20,626 bases of DNA, taken from Pseudomonadota bacterium. Its GTDB lineage: Bacteria; Pseudomonadota; Alphaproteobacteria; Sphingomonadales; Sphingomonadaceae. Each line of letters begins with the position of its first letter. Position 1 is the first letter of the stretch. This document shows positions 1 to 5,741 of the stretch, in pieces. The position numbers and the translations under genes were made by a program. The stretch spans positions 1-20,626 of the forward strand of contig JAEZCS010000013.1 of the NCBI GenBank assembly GCA_023433445.1. Reading direction: 5' to 3'. The notes below the pieces were generated by a model. The model saw only the letters and a list, made by a program, of their open reading frames with translations, searched no databases and was not told the DNA's origin.

Positions 1-441
1 TTCTCGATGTTGTTGAGCCGGATTGGCTCCTTCGAAGGTCTGGCTGTCGGTGATTTCTTCGCAGGGTCGGGCGCCCTCGGTTTTGAAGCCATGTCTCGCG
101 GCGCGGCCAGCTGCCTCTTCGTCGAACAGGATCGGGCAGCGTTGGACGCGATCCGCGCCAACGGCGAACGGCTGGGCATCCGGCCCGACATTCGGCAGAG
201 CAGCGTCCTGTCGCTCGGGCCTGCCCCAAAGCCGCTGGACCTCATCTTCATGGACCCGCCCTATAACAGCGGCGCGGGCGCTGTAGCGCTCGACAAGCTC
301 AGCCGTCTTGGTTGGACTGGCCCTGCAACCTGGGTCAGTATCGAAACCGATCGGCGCGAGGATGTGGAAGTGAAGGGCTTCACCATCGACGCAACCCGCG
401 ACGTGGGCAAAGCCCGACTGACCATCCTGAGGGCAGCCTGA
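1..441 (+). CDS. rsmD: 16S rRNA (guanine-966-N2)-methyltransferase RsmD, 3' part
   Basis: This is the C-terminal part of RsmD, the SAM-dependent enzyme that methylates the exocyclic amine of G966 in 16S rRNA during 30S assembly. The frame is open from base 1 (FSMLLSRIGSFEG), so the true start lies upstream of the window; the ATG at position 7 is internal. Visible motifs are the SAM-binding loop DFFAGSGALGFEAMSRGA, an acidic FVEQD at the end of the next strand, and the catalytic MDPPY, the (D/N)PPY signature of N-methyltransferases acting on planar amines. The family is about 180-190 residues, so roughly 40 N-terminal residues are missing. The stop is TGA at 439-441, and a strong inverted repeat follows. 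The family is clear; the position methylated is assigned from family knowledge. Confidence 0.93.
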   Translation, partial: FSMLLSRIGSFEGLAVGDFFAGSGALGFEAMSRGAASCLFVEQDRAALDAIRANGERLGIRPDIRQSSVLSLGPAPKPLDLIFMDPPYNSGAGAVALDKLSRLGWTGPATWVSIETDRREDVEVKGFTIDATRDVGKARLTILRAA

Positions 442-462
442 AACGCCTATAAGCGACAAATT

Positions 463-499
463 CCCTCTCCCCTTCAGGGGAGAGGGCTAGGGAGAGGGG
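463..499. repeat. Inverted repeat of the CCCTCTCCCC type, possible bidirectional terminator
   Basis: A perfect 10-bp inverted repeat (463-472 and 477-486, loop TTCA) is followed by a second GGGAGAGGGG copy at 490-499. It lies between the convergent ends of rsmD and the globin gene. There is no T-run on either side, so it is not a textbook Rho-independent terminator. Similar short GC-rich palindromes recur between genes in many proteobacterial chromosomes, so this may be one copy of a dispersed repeat family. Confidence 0.6.
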
Positions 500-525
500 C
501 CCCGCCCGAAGCGCGCCCCTCACGA

Positions 526-975
526 TCAAGCAGCCTCAGCATCCTCATAGGCCTGCGCTTCCTTCCCGATCAGAATATCGGCCAGGAACCAGTAGGCCTT
601 ACCCCAGGCCTCCAGCACCGCGTCGGTAGCGACCTCAGCGCCCAATACATCGCGGATCGCGGGCAGCAGTGCTTCGGCGACCTTCGGATAATGTTCGGGC
701 TTCACGCCGGTCTCGACATGCCGCTGCACCATGCGCTCCACAGCGCCGGTCAGTGCCTGCAACTTGTCGATATTCTCTGCATATCCCAGAATGGCGGCGG
801 CCAGGCGCTTGGGCTGTTCGCCGCTTTCTTGAGCTGCCTGGTCAAACATGTCCTTGATCGACGCATCCTGAAACAGCCGCGCATACATGGCGGTGGTGAT
901 TGCCACGCCGTGACTGCGAAGCGCGGGAGCAGTTGCTTTGACGATCGCGATGGTTTCGGCGGTAAGCTGGTTCAT
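526..975 (-). CDS. Single-domain haemoglobin (Vitreoscilla haemoglobin / flavohaemoglobin globin-domain class)
   Basis: The 149-residue protein is a single globin domain matching the Vitreoscilla haemoglobin class along its length. Visible residues are B10 Tyr31 (MYARLF), distal E7 Gln54 (GEQPKRL), proximal His86 (QRHVETG), Tyr96 (EHYPKV) and Glu139 (IGKEAQ), the last two being the usual partners of the proximal histidine. There is no FAD/NAD reductase domain, so it is not a complete flavohaemoglobin; any NO dioxygenase cycle would need a separate reductase. Expected roles are O2/NO binding and NO detoxification in the cytoplasm. A purine-rich GAGGGG precedes the ATG. It is transcribed divergently from an NsrR-like repressor with a palindrome between them, which suggests NO-controlled expression. 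Confidence 0.9.
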   Translation of the reverse strand: MNQLTAETIAIVKATAPALRSHGVAITTAMYARLFQDASIKDMFDQAAQESGEQPKRLAAAILGYAENIDKLQALTGAVERMVQRHVETGVKPEHYPKVAEALLPAIRDVLGAEVATDAVLEAWGKAYWFLADILIGKEAQAYEDAEAA

Positions 976-1008
976 GATGCACCCCTCTTATGAGACTCGA
1001 TAAAGGTG

Positions 1009-1037
1009 CATTTACGGGACATGTTTAAACATGTAAA
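1009..1037 (-). promoter_or_regulatory. Candidate promoter of the globin gene
   Basis: On the minus strand TTTACA (1037-1032) is followed after 17 bases by TAAATG (1014-1009). The -35 match is good and the -10 match is weak, only 3 of 6 bases. The 16-bp palindrome falls between and partly over these elements, where a bound repressor would block RNA polymerase. This assignment is by eye only. Confidence 0.35.
1019..1034. promoter_or_regulatory. Perfect 16-bp palindrome, probable NsrR operator
   Basis: ACATGTTTAAACATGT is a perfect palindrome in the 109-bp divergent region between the globin and NsrR-like genes. A further CATGTTT half-site occurs at 1043-1049. It resembles the A/T-rich ATG-type half-sites bound by NsrR proteins. 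The location suggests control of both genes, with autoregulation of the repressor. Binding is inferred, not shown. Confidence 0.6.
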
Positions 1038-1084
1038 CTCACCATGTTTGATCCCCAAATCTCTTTCAATTAACGCATTCCCTC

Positions 1085-1546
1085 ATGCAATTGACTCGCC
1101 ACACTGACTACGCCCTGCGCGTCCTCATCCATCTGGCAGTCACGCCCACCGGCCGCGCGACAATCCCCGAAATCGCCGACGCCTACGCTCTTTCGCGCAA
1201 TCATTTGATGAAGGTCGTCCATCACCTCGGCCTCGGCGGCTTCATCATCACGCAAAGAGGAAGAGGCGGCGGGTTCACGCTCGCCCGCCCGCCGGAACTG
1301 ATCAGCCTGGGCCAAGTAATCCGCCACACCGAAACCGACATGAACCTCGCCGACTGCGCCGGATGCGGCCTGCGATCTGCCTGTGGCCTTTCGGGGATAT
1401 TGAAAACCGCGACCGCCGCCTTTCTCGCCGTGCTGGACCAACACAGCCTGGCCGACGCAGCTAAGGACAGGGCTGGGCTGGCGGCGCTTATTGCCGCCCT
1501 GCCCGCGCCCCTTCCTCCGGTCAGCGAGCCCTGCGCGCTGCCTTAG
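1085..1546 (+). CDS. nsrR: Rrf2-family Fe-S transcriptional repressor, NsrR-like
   Basis: The 153-residue protein begins MQLTRHTDYALRVL, the usual NsrR opening, with Asp8 at the position that ligates the Fe-S cluster in studied NsrR. A winged helix (about residues 1-70) contains the SRNHLMKVV recognition helix and a RGRGGGFTLA wing. Three cysteines, Cys91, Cys94 and Cys100, form the cluster-binding loop with spacing CX2CX5C, shorter than the E. coli NsrR loop as I recall it. NsrR represses NO-detoxification genes until NO destroys its cluster. The neighbouring globin and the shared palindrome support this role over IscR-type functions. There is no good ribosome-binding site before ATG 1085, so a leaderless or weakly translated message is possible. 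The 3' end overlaps the convergent gene by 26 bp. Confidence 0.85.
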   Translation: MQLTRHTDYALRVLIHLAVTPTGRATIPEIADAYALSRNHLMKVVHHLGLGGFIITQRGRGGGFTLARPPELISLGQVIRHTETDMNLADCAGCGLRSACGLSGILKTATAAFLAVLDQHSLADAAKDRAGLAALIAALPAPLPPVSEPCALP

Positions 1547-1895
1547 AACGCGGCGCCTCGCTCGGATTGATGCAGCTGTCCTGAACCGTCCGGCTGCATA
1601 GCGGATAGTCCTTCGTGGTAGCGGGAGGGGGCGTCATGTTTCCGCCCACCGTCACAGGATTTGCGGGGCTTCCCATCGGAGCAGCGGGATCTCTCGGCAC
1701 TCCGGGTGAAGCTGGTGCCATGCCTGTGTCAGCCGGGACAGCGCCAGTGGGCTGGCCCGCGTTCGGATCCGCAGGCATTGTTTCAGTGGCCGGGGGCTGA
1801 GCCGTTGCATCCGGCGCACCCTGAGCGATCGCAATGCCAGTGGCGCCAGTGGAAAAAGCCAGCAATGCCGCGCCTGCAAGCATGATCGATTTCAT
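1521..1895 (-). CDS. Small Pro/Ala-rich exported protein, function unknown
   Basis: The 124-residue protein has a clear Sec signal peptide (MKSIMLAGAALLAFSTGATGIAIAQG, cleavage likely after AIAQ). A low-complexity stretch rich in Pro, Ala, Gly and Thr (about residues 27-93) follows, then a short ordered-looking tail with DYPLCSRTVQDSC and a basic end (RSKAARRAR). The two cysteines could form a disulphide in the periplasm. I do not recognise a named family; the tail looks like that of small exported proteins common in sphingomonads, which is a memory-based impression. AAAGGA lies a suitable distance before the ATG. Its last 26 bp overlap the end of the NsrR-like gene on the other strand, so the two are convergent with no room for a terminator. 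Confidence 0.75.
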   Translation of the reverse strand: MKSIMLAGAALLAFSTGATGIAIAQGAPDATAQPPATETMPADPNAGQPTGAVPADTGMAPASPGVPRDPAAPMGSPANPVTVGGNMTPPPATTKDYPLCSRTVQDSCINPSEAPRSKAARRAR

Positions 1896-1911
1896 AGGGT
1901 AATCCTTTCCT

Positions 1912-1949
1912 GTTCTTCACCCCGTTCTACCTCACGGCGGATGAAGAAC
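1912..1949. repeat. 8-bp inverted repeat in the leader of the small exported protein gene
   Basis: GTTCTTCA (1912-1919) and TGAAGAAC (1942-1949) are perfect complements separated by 22 bases. They sit 16 to 54 bases upstream of the ATG at 1895. The repeat could be a regulator site or an mRNA hairpin close to the ribosome-binding site. A chance repeat of this size cannot be excluded. Confidence 0.3.
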
Positions 1950-2017
1950 CTGACCGATGACGCAAGCGTTCCAATATCGGCGACGAGTTGTTGCTCTGCT
2001 GCTACCAAATGAATGAT

Positions 2018-2413
2018 TCAATCTTCAGGGTAGCGCTCGACATGAGGCAGATCATGCGCCGCCCCCATCCACGGCAACGCCTCCGCCCATTGTACATGTA
2101 TGACGGGAGGAAAGATGGACGGGTCGTCCAGGGTAGAGGTCTGAATGTCGACCATCTCCGGGAAGATTTTGGAGTTCCGGTAGAACAGGCCGGTGCCGCA
2201 ATTGACGCAGAAGTGGCGTGTGGCATCTTCAGAGGATCGATACTGTCTGGGCTCGCCCACGACCGTCAAATTCGCCTCTGCAAAAAGCGCCCAACCAACC
2301 ATCGGCGCGCCCGCACTGCGGCGGCAATCGCTGCAATGGCAAATGGCGCTGTAGATTGGTTCACCTTCGACCTCATAATGAATCGATCCACATTGGCATC
2401 GTCCTGTGGCCAT
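2018..2413 (-). CDS. GFA-fold (CENP-V/GFA family) zinc-binding protein
   Basis: This 131-residue protein has the full cysteine pattern of the GFA family: Cys6 and Cys8 (GRCQCGSIHYEV), Cys25, Cys27 and Cys30 (CHCSDCRRSAGAP), and Cys69 and Cys72 (HFCVNCGTGL). These cysteines bind zinc in two sites. The founding member was described as a glutathione-dependent formaldehyde-activating enzyme, but most family members have no proven substrate, so a specific activity should not be assumed. AGGGG sits 7-8 bases before the ATG. The gene is divergent from the UvrD helicase. No cofactor-synthesis or formaldehyde-oxidation genes are nearby to suggest a pathway. Confidence 0.88.
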   Translation of the reverse strand: MATGRCQCGSIHYEVEGEPIYSAICHCSDCRRSAGAPMVGWALFAEANLTVVGEPRQYRSSEDATRHFCVNCGTGLFYRNSKIFPEMVDIQTSTLDDPSIFPPVIHVQWAEALPWMGAAHDLPHVERYPED

Positions 2414-2465
2414 GGCATTTCCCCTTGCGTGATTCGCCTTTTGTTCTCATAGATCGATGACCACT

Positions 2466-2484
2466 GCAAGGGCTCTCCCCTTGC
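2466..2484. repeat. 7-bp hairpin between the GFA protein gene and uvrD
   Basis: GCAAGGG (2466-2472) and CCCTTGC (2478-2484) pair perfectly around a 5-base loop, 32 bases before the helicase ATG. There is no T-run, so it is not a terminator on either strand. It may lie in the uvrD leader or be an operator. Confidence 0.3.
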
Positions 2485-2515
2485 CCGCCCTCACCGTGTT
2501 TCCTAGTTGTTGGAT

Positions 2516-4792
2516 ATGACTGTTCCTGATCCCTCGCCCAATGATCCGCCCTATCTTCAGGGCCTCAATGAGCCCCAACGGGAAGCCGTCCTTACAACTG
2601 AAGGTCCCGTCCTCGTGTTGGCAGGAGCGGGAACTGGAAAGACAGCCGCGCTGACAGCTCGGCTCGCTCATCTCATAGCTACGCGTCGTGCCTATCCGTC
2701 CGAAATTCTGGCGGTAACATTCACGAACAAGGCCGCGCGCGAAATGCGCGAGCGCGTCGGGCGCATGATAGGTCCGGCGGTCGAAGGGATGCCATGGCTG
2801 GGCACCTTCCACGCCATTGCCGCAAAGATGCTACGCCGACACGCAGAATTGGTCGGGCTCCAGTCCAATTTTACGATCCTGGATACCGACGACCAACTGC
2901 GCCTGATGAAGCAGTTGATCCAGGCAGAAGGTATCGATGAAAAGCGATGGCCCGCGCGGCAGTTGGGCGGCCTGATCGATCAGTGGAAGAATAAGGGGCT
3001 CTCTCCAGAAGAGATCGGCGCGAGCGATAGCGAAACCTATGCAAATGGACGGGGCCAGAAGTTGTATGCCGCTTATCAGGCCCGGCTTCGCGATGTGAAC
3101 GCCTGTGATTTTGGAGACCTGCTGCTCCATGTGCTGACGATCCTGAAGCGCCACCGTGACGTGTTGGAAAGCTATCAACAGCGCTTCCGTTACATCATGG
3201 TGGACGAATATCAGGACACCAATAGCAGCCAGTATTTGTGGCTTCGCCTGCTCGCTCAACAGCGCAAGAATATTTGCTGCGTGGGTGACGACGACCAATC
3301 CATCTATTCATGGCGAGGCGCCGAGGTCGCCAACATCCTGCGGTTCGAGAAGGATTTTCCCGGCGCGAAGATCGTTCGTCTGGAACAGAACTATCGATCG
3401 ACGCCCCATATTCTTGGAGCCGCCTCCGGAGTCATCGCCGAAAACGGCAACCGGTTGGGGAAGACTCTTTGGACAGACGTCGACATCGGAGAGAAGGTCC
3501 GTGTCATCGGTATATGGGATGGTCCGGAGGAAGCTCGCCGCGTAAGCGACGAGATAGAGTCGTTGGAGCGTGCGGGACAATCGTTGGACGATGTCGCTAT
3601 TCTGGTCCGCGCGCAGCATCAAACCCGTGAGTTTGAAGACCGCTTCATCCAGATCGGCCTCGCATATCGAATCGTAGGCGGGTTCCGTTTCTACGAACGC
3701 GCCGAAATCCGTGACGCGCTGGCTTATCTTCGCCTGGTCAACCAACCGGCGGACGATCTGGCGTTCGAACGGATCGTCAACGTTCCCAAAAGGGGATTGG
3801 GCGACAAGGCGATGGAGAAACTGCATCGCCTGGCGAGGGCTGAAGGCATCCCCTTGGCGCTGGCGGCTGCGCGGATTTTGGACACGGATGAAATGACGCC
3901 TCAGGCCCGCCGGAGCCTGGGAGCTTTCATAGGGGATCTTGCACGTTGGCGTGATCGGGCGGCTCAGTTGCCCCACGCGGAACTCACGCGCCAGATACTC
4001 GATGAAAGTGGCTATACCGCCATGCTCCAGGCAGAGCGGACAGTCGAAAGCGCAGGTCGCCTCGAAAACCTGAATGAGCTCACTCGAGCAATGGAGGAGT
4101 ATGAAACGCTTGGTGCGTTTCTCGAGCATGTGTCCCTGGTCATGGACAACGACGCACATGCCGAAGAACGCAAGGTCACGATCATGACCATACACGCGGC
4201 AAAGGGCCTCGAGTTCGACACCGTATTTCTTGCCGGTTGGGAAGAAGGCATTTTCCCATCCCAGCGCGCGCTCGACGAAGGCGGGCTCAACAGCCTCGAA
4301 GAAGAACGTCGGCTCGCCTATGTGGCGATCACGCGCGCCCGCAAGTTGTGCATCATTCTTCACGCCGCCAACCGTCGTATATACGGCCAGTGGACGAGTT
4401 CTATTCCGTCCCGCTTCGTGGGCGAGCTGCCACCCGAACATGTCGAGGAAGAAAGCAGCATGGCCGGCGGCGCGTCATTATGGCGCGCAAACTGGTCTGA
4501 GCGTGCGGACCCTTTTTCCAATGTTCAACGGGGCAGCGGGCGGGGCCCGGGTTGGCAACGGGCCCAACAAAGCGGTCAATTTACTCGCGAACCTGTCCGG
4601 ATCGTGGAAGCTCGAGCATCGGCTATCTCGCTAGGCAACAAAGGACGGGATGACATGCGCCTGGGGCTGCGTGTTTTCCATCAGAAGTTTGGCTATGGAA
4701 CTGTTGCGGAGATTGAAGGCAACAAGCTGGAAATCGACTTCGAGACAGCAGGCCGCAAGCGCGTCATGGACAGCTTCGTGCAACCCGCCTGA
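2516..4792 (+). CDS. uvrD: ATP-dependent DNA helicase UvrD/PcrA (SF1)
   Basis: This 758-residue 3'-5' helicase unwinds DNA in nucleotide excision repair and mismatch repair and clears stalled RNA polymerase or recombination intermediates. The SF1A motifs are in order: Walker A AGAGTGKT (36-43), TFTNKAA (68-74), Walker B VDEYQDTN (229-236), GDDDQSIYSWRG (257-268), QNYRST (291-296), TIHAAKGLEFD (558-568) and VAITRAR (603-609). A flexible linker (about 640-710) leads to a small C-terminal domain (716-755, GLRVFHQKFGYGTVAEI), the Tudor-like fold that contacts RNA polymerase in PcrA/UvrD. ATG 2516 is preferred; an in-frame TTG lies at 2507 and neither has a strong ribosome-binding site. No alphaproteobacterial LexA box (GTTC-N7-GTTC) is visible upstream. 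UvrD and PcrA cannot be separated here. Confidence 0.96.
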   Translation: MTVPDPSPNDPPYLQGLNEPQREAVLTTEGPVLVLAGAGTGKTAALTARLAHLIATRRAYPSEILAVTFTNKAAREMRERVGRMIGPAVEGMPWLGTFHAIAAKMLRRHAELVGLQSNFTILDTDDQLRLMKQLIQAEGIDEKRWPARQLGGLIDQWKNKGLSPEEIGASDSETYANGRGQKLYAAYQARLRDVNACDFGDLLLHVLTILKRHRDVLESYQQRFRYIMVDEYQDTNSSQYLWLRLLAQQRKNICCVGDDDQSIYSWRGAEVANILRFEKDFPGAKIVRLEQNYRSTPHILGAASGVIAENGNRLGKTLWTDVDIGEKVRVIGIWDGPEEARRVSDEIESLERAGQSLDDVAILVRAQHQTREFEDRFIQIGLAYRIVGGFRFYERAEIRDALAYLRLVNQPADDLAFERIVNVPKRGLGDKAMEKLHRLARAEGIPLALAAARILDTDEMTPQARRSLGAFIGDLARWRDRAAQLPHAELTRQILDESGYTAMLQAERTVESAGRLENLNELTRAMEEYETLGAFLEHVSLVMDNDAHAEERKVTIMTIHAAKGLEFDTVFLAGWEEGIFPSQRALDEGGLNSLEEERRLAYVAITRARKLCIILHAANRRIYGQWTSSIPSRFVGELPPEHVEEESSMAGGASLWRANWSERADPFSNVQRGSGRGPGWQRAQQSGQFTREPVRIVEARASAISLGNKGRDDMRLGLRVFHQKFGYGTVAEIEGNKLEIDFETAGRKRVMDSFVQPA

Positions 4793-4884
4793 TATCGAGA
4801 GTTGGGAGGCGCAGAGCAGAGCGCCCGACCAGGCACGCAGCCGATCACCCATCACCTTCACAGGCTAGCGAATGAATGGAAATT

Positions 4885-4960
4885 TGGTGGAGCCTAGCGG
4901 GATCGAACCGCTGACCTCCTGCATGCCATGCAGGCGCTCTCCCAGCTGAGCTAAGGCCCC
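4885..4960 (-). tRNA. tRNA-Ala(GGC), copy 1, CCA encoded
   Basis: The minus strand folds into a full cloverleaf. The acceptor GGGGCCT pairs with AGGCTCC and contains the G3-U70 wobble that marks tRNA-Ala for AlaRS. The anticodon stem CCTGC/GCAGG encloses loop ATGGCAT, giving anticodon GGC. The T-arm is AGCGG/CCGCT with loop TTCGATC. The discriminator is A and CCA is encoded (4885-4887). The cognate synthetase gene, alaS, lies in the same window. Confidence 0.97.
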
Positions 4961-5063
4961 ATCTCAATGCAGACTCAATGCTGCACCCGGGAAGATGGCT
5001 TCCGGCTTTTACTCCGACGACCATCATATATCTACCCAAACGATGCTACAGCATATCTGGTAC

Positions 5064-5078
5064 GATGTCGGCGACATC
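5064..5078. repeat. 15-bp odd palindrome between the two tRNA-Ala genes
   Basis: GATGTCGGCGACATC is a perfect odd palindrome with 7-bp arms and a central G. It lies 15 bases past the 3' end of the upstream tRNA-Ala copy in the direction of transcription. A smaller one, ATGCTACAGCAT, occurs at 5043-5054. They could be processing or pausing hairpins in a common tRNA transcript. There is no T-run. Confidence 0.3.
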
Positions 5079-5093
5079 GGCTATCCTGAACAT

Positions 5094-5169
5094 TGGTGGA
5101 GCCTAGCGGGATCGAACCGCTGACCTCCTGCATGCCATGCAGGCGCTCTCCCAGCTGAGCTAAGGCCCC
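5094..5169 (-). tRNA. tRNA-Ala(GGC), copy 2, CCA encoded
   Basis: All 76 bases are identical to the copy at 4885-4960, including the G3-U70 pair, anticodon GGC and the encoded CCA (5094-5096). The copies are 133 bp apart. The flanks are unrelated apart from a few bases, so only the tRNA itself is shared. It lies downstream of the FYDLN-acid protein gene on the same strand. Confidence 0.97.
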
Positions 5170-5181
5170 ATTTCCAATGTT

Positions 5182-5234
5182 GGCGCTGTTTGGGTCCAGC
5201 GCCTCGGAGGTCGCTGCCATTAGGAGGCAGCAAC
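5182..5234 (-). other. Two hairpins between the FYDLN-acid gene and tRNA-Ala
   Basis: On the minus strand GTTGCTGCC pairs with GGCAGCGAC (5234-5226 with 5218-5210, one G-T wobble). Next GGCGCTG pairs with CAGCGCC (5203-5197 with 5188-5182). Neither is followed by a T-run. They may end the FYDLN-acid message weakly or lie in the 5' leader of the tRNA transcript. Confidence 0.35.
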
Positions 5235-5257
5235 TTCCTTGGCAAGCATAAAATTAC

Positions 5258-5593
5258 TTAATTATCGTCGTCGCTGTCGTCACCTGCGGCCTCAACGCCG
5301 AGGTCGTCGTCGCCGCCCAGATCGACGTCATTGTCCGGTGAATCGCCGTCATCATCGACGTCCAGATCCAGATCCAGATCGTCGTCCGCCGATTCCAGCT
5401 CGCCGTCGGCAGTCTCGATGACCTTCTTGGGCGCTTCCTCATAAGGCAGAGGCTGCTTCGACTTAAGAACGGGCTCAGGTTCCCAGGCAGTGTTGCAGTT
5501 GATGCAGATGACCGGGTCGTCCTTGCCCAGGTCATAGAAGCGCGTGGCGCATTTCGGGCAGGTACGCTTCGTGCCCCATTCAGCCTTGACCAT
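5258..5593 (-). CDS. FYDLN-acid family (TIGR02300-like) zinc-ribbon protein with acidic tail
   Basis: The 111-residue protein has an N-terminal zinc-ribbon-like part with CPKC (12-15) and CINC (30-33) flanking the FYDLGKDDP segment that gives the family its name. The C-terminal half is almost all Asp, Glu and Gly (from about residue 62, with runs such as DDDLDLDLDVDDDGD). The family is restricted to alphaproteobacteria and has no proven function. The fold suggests nucleic-acid or protein contact by the ribbon and an intrinsically disordered acidic tail that could mimic nucleic acid or bind cations. AAGG lies before the ATG. Its position divergent from aroA-cmk-rpsA is conserved in related genomes, from memory. 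The acidic tail makes the DNA locally repetitive (GATCCA repeats around 5361-5379). Confidence 0.88.
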   Translation of the reverse strand: MVKAEWGTKRTCPKCATRFYDLGKDDPVICINCNTAWEPEPVLKSKQPLPYEEAPKKVIETADGELESADDDLDLDLDVDDDGDSPDNDVDLGGDDDLGVEAAGDDSDDDN

Positions 5594-5741
5594 GTCCGGC
5601 CTTGTCCTTCTTACGAGTGCTTAAACGAATATCACGCGGCGCGACCATGTCGCCCGCGAAGCGACGGCGCCTTGCCATAGCAGAACCGCCCTGTCAAAAG
5701 CCGGGCGCGATTTTTCAGTTCCCTGCCAAACGGATTGACCC

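Noticed and set aside
1988..2452. A 154-codon plus-strand frame antisense to the GFA protein
   Set aside because: The minus strand encodes the complete GFA cysteine pattern. The plus frame shows no motif.
2443..2457. Possible LexA box (GTTC-N7-GTTC) upstream of uvrD
   Set aside because: GTTC at 2443-2446 is followed after seven bases by TCGA, not GTTC, so SOS control is not supported.
3308..4441. A 377-codon open frame on the minus strand inside uvrD
   Set aside because: It lies entirely antisense to helicase motifs and has no domain pattern. GC-rich codon bias often opens such frames.
4885..5169. tRNA-Ala genes as an integration site of a mobile element
   Set aside because: No integrase, no att-like partial tRNA copy and no foreign genes occur nearby. 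Both tRNA copies are complete.
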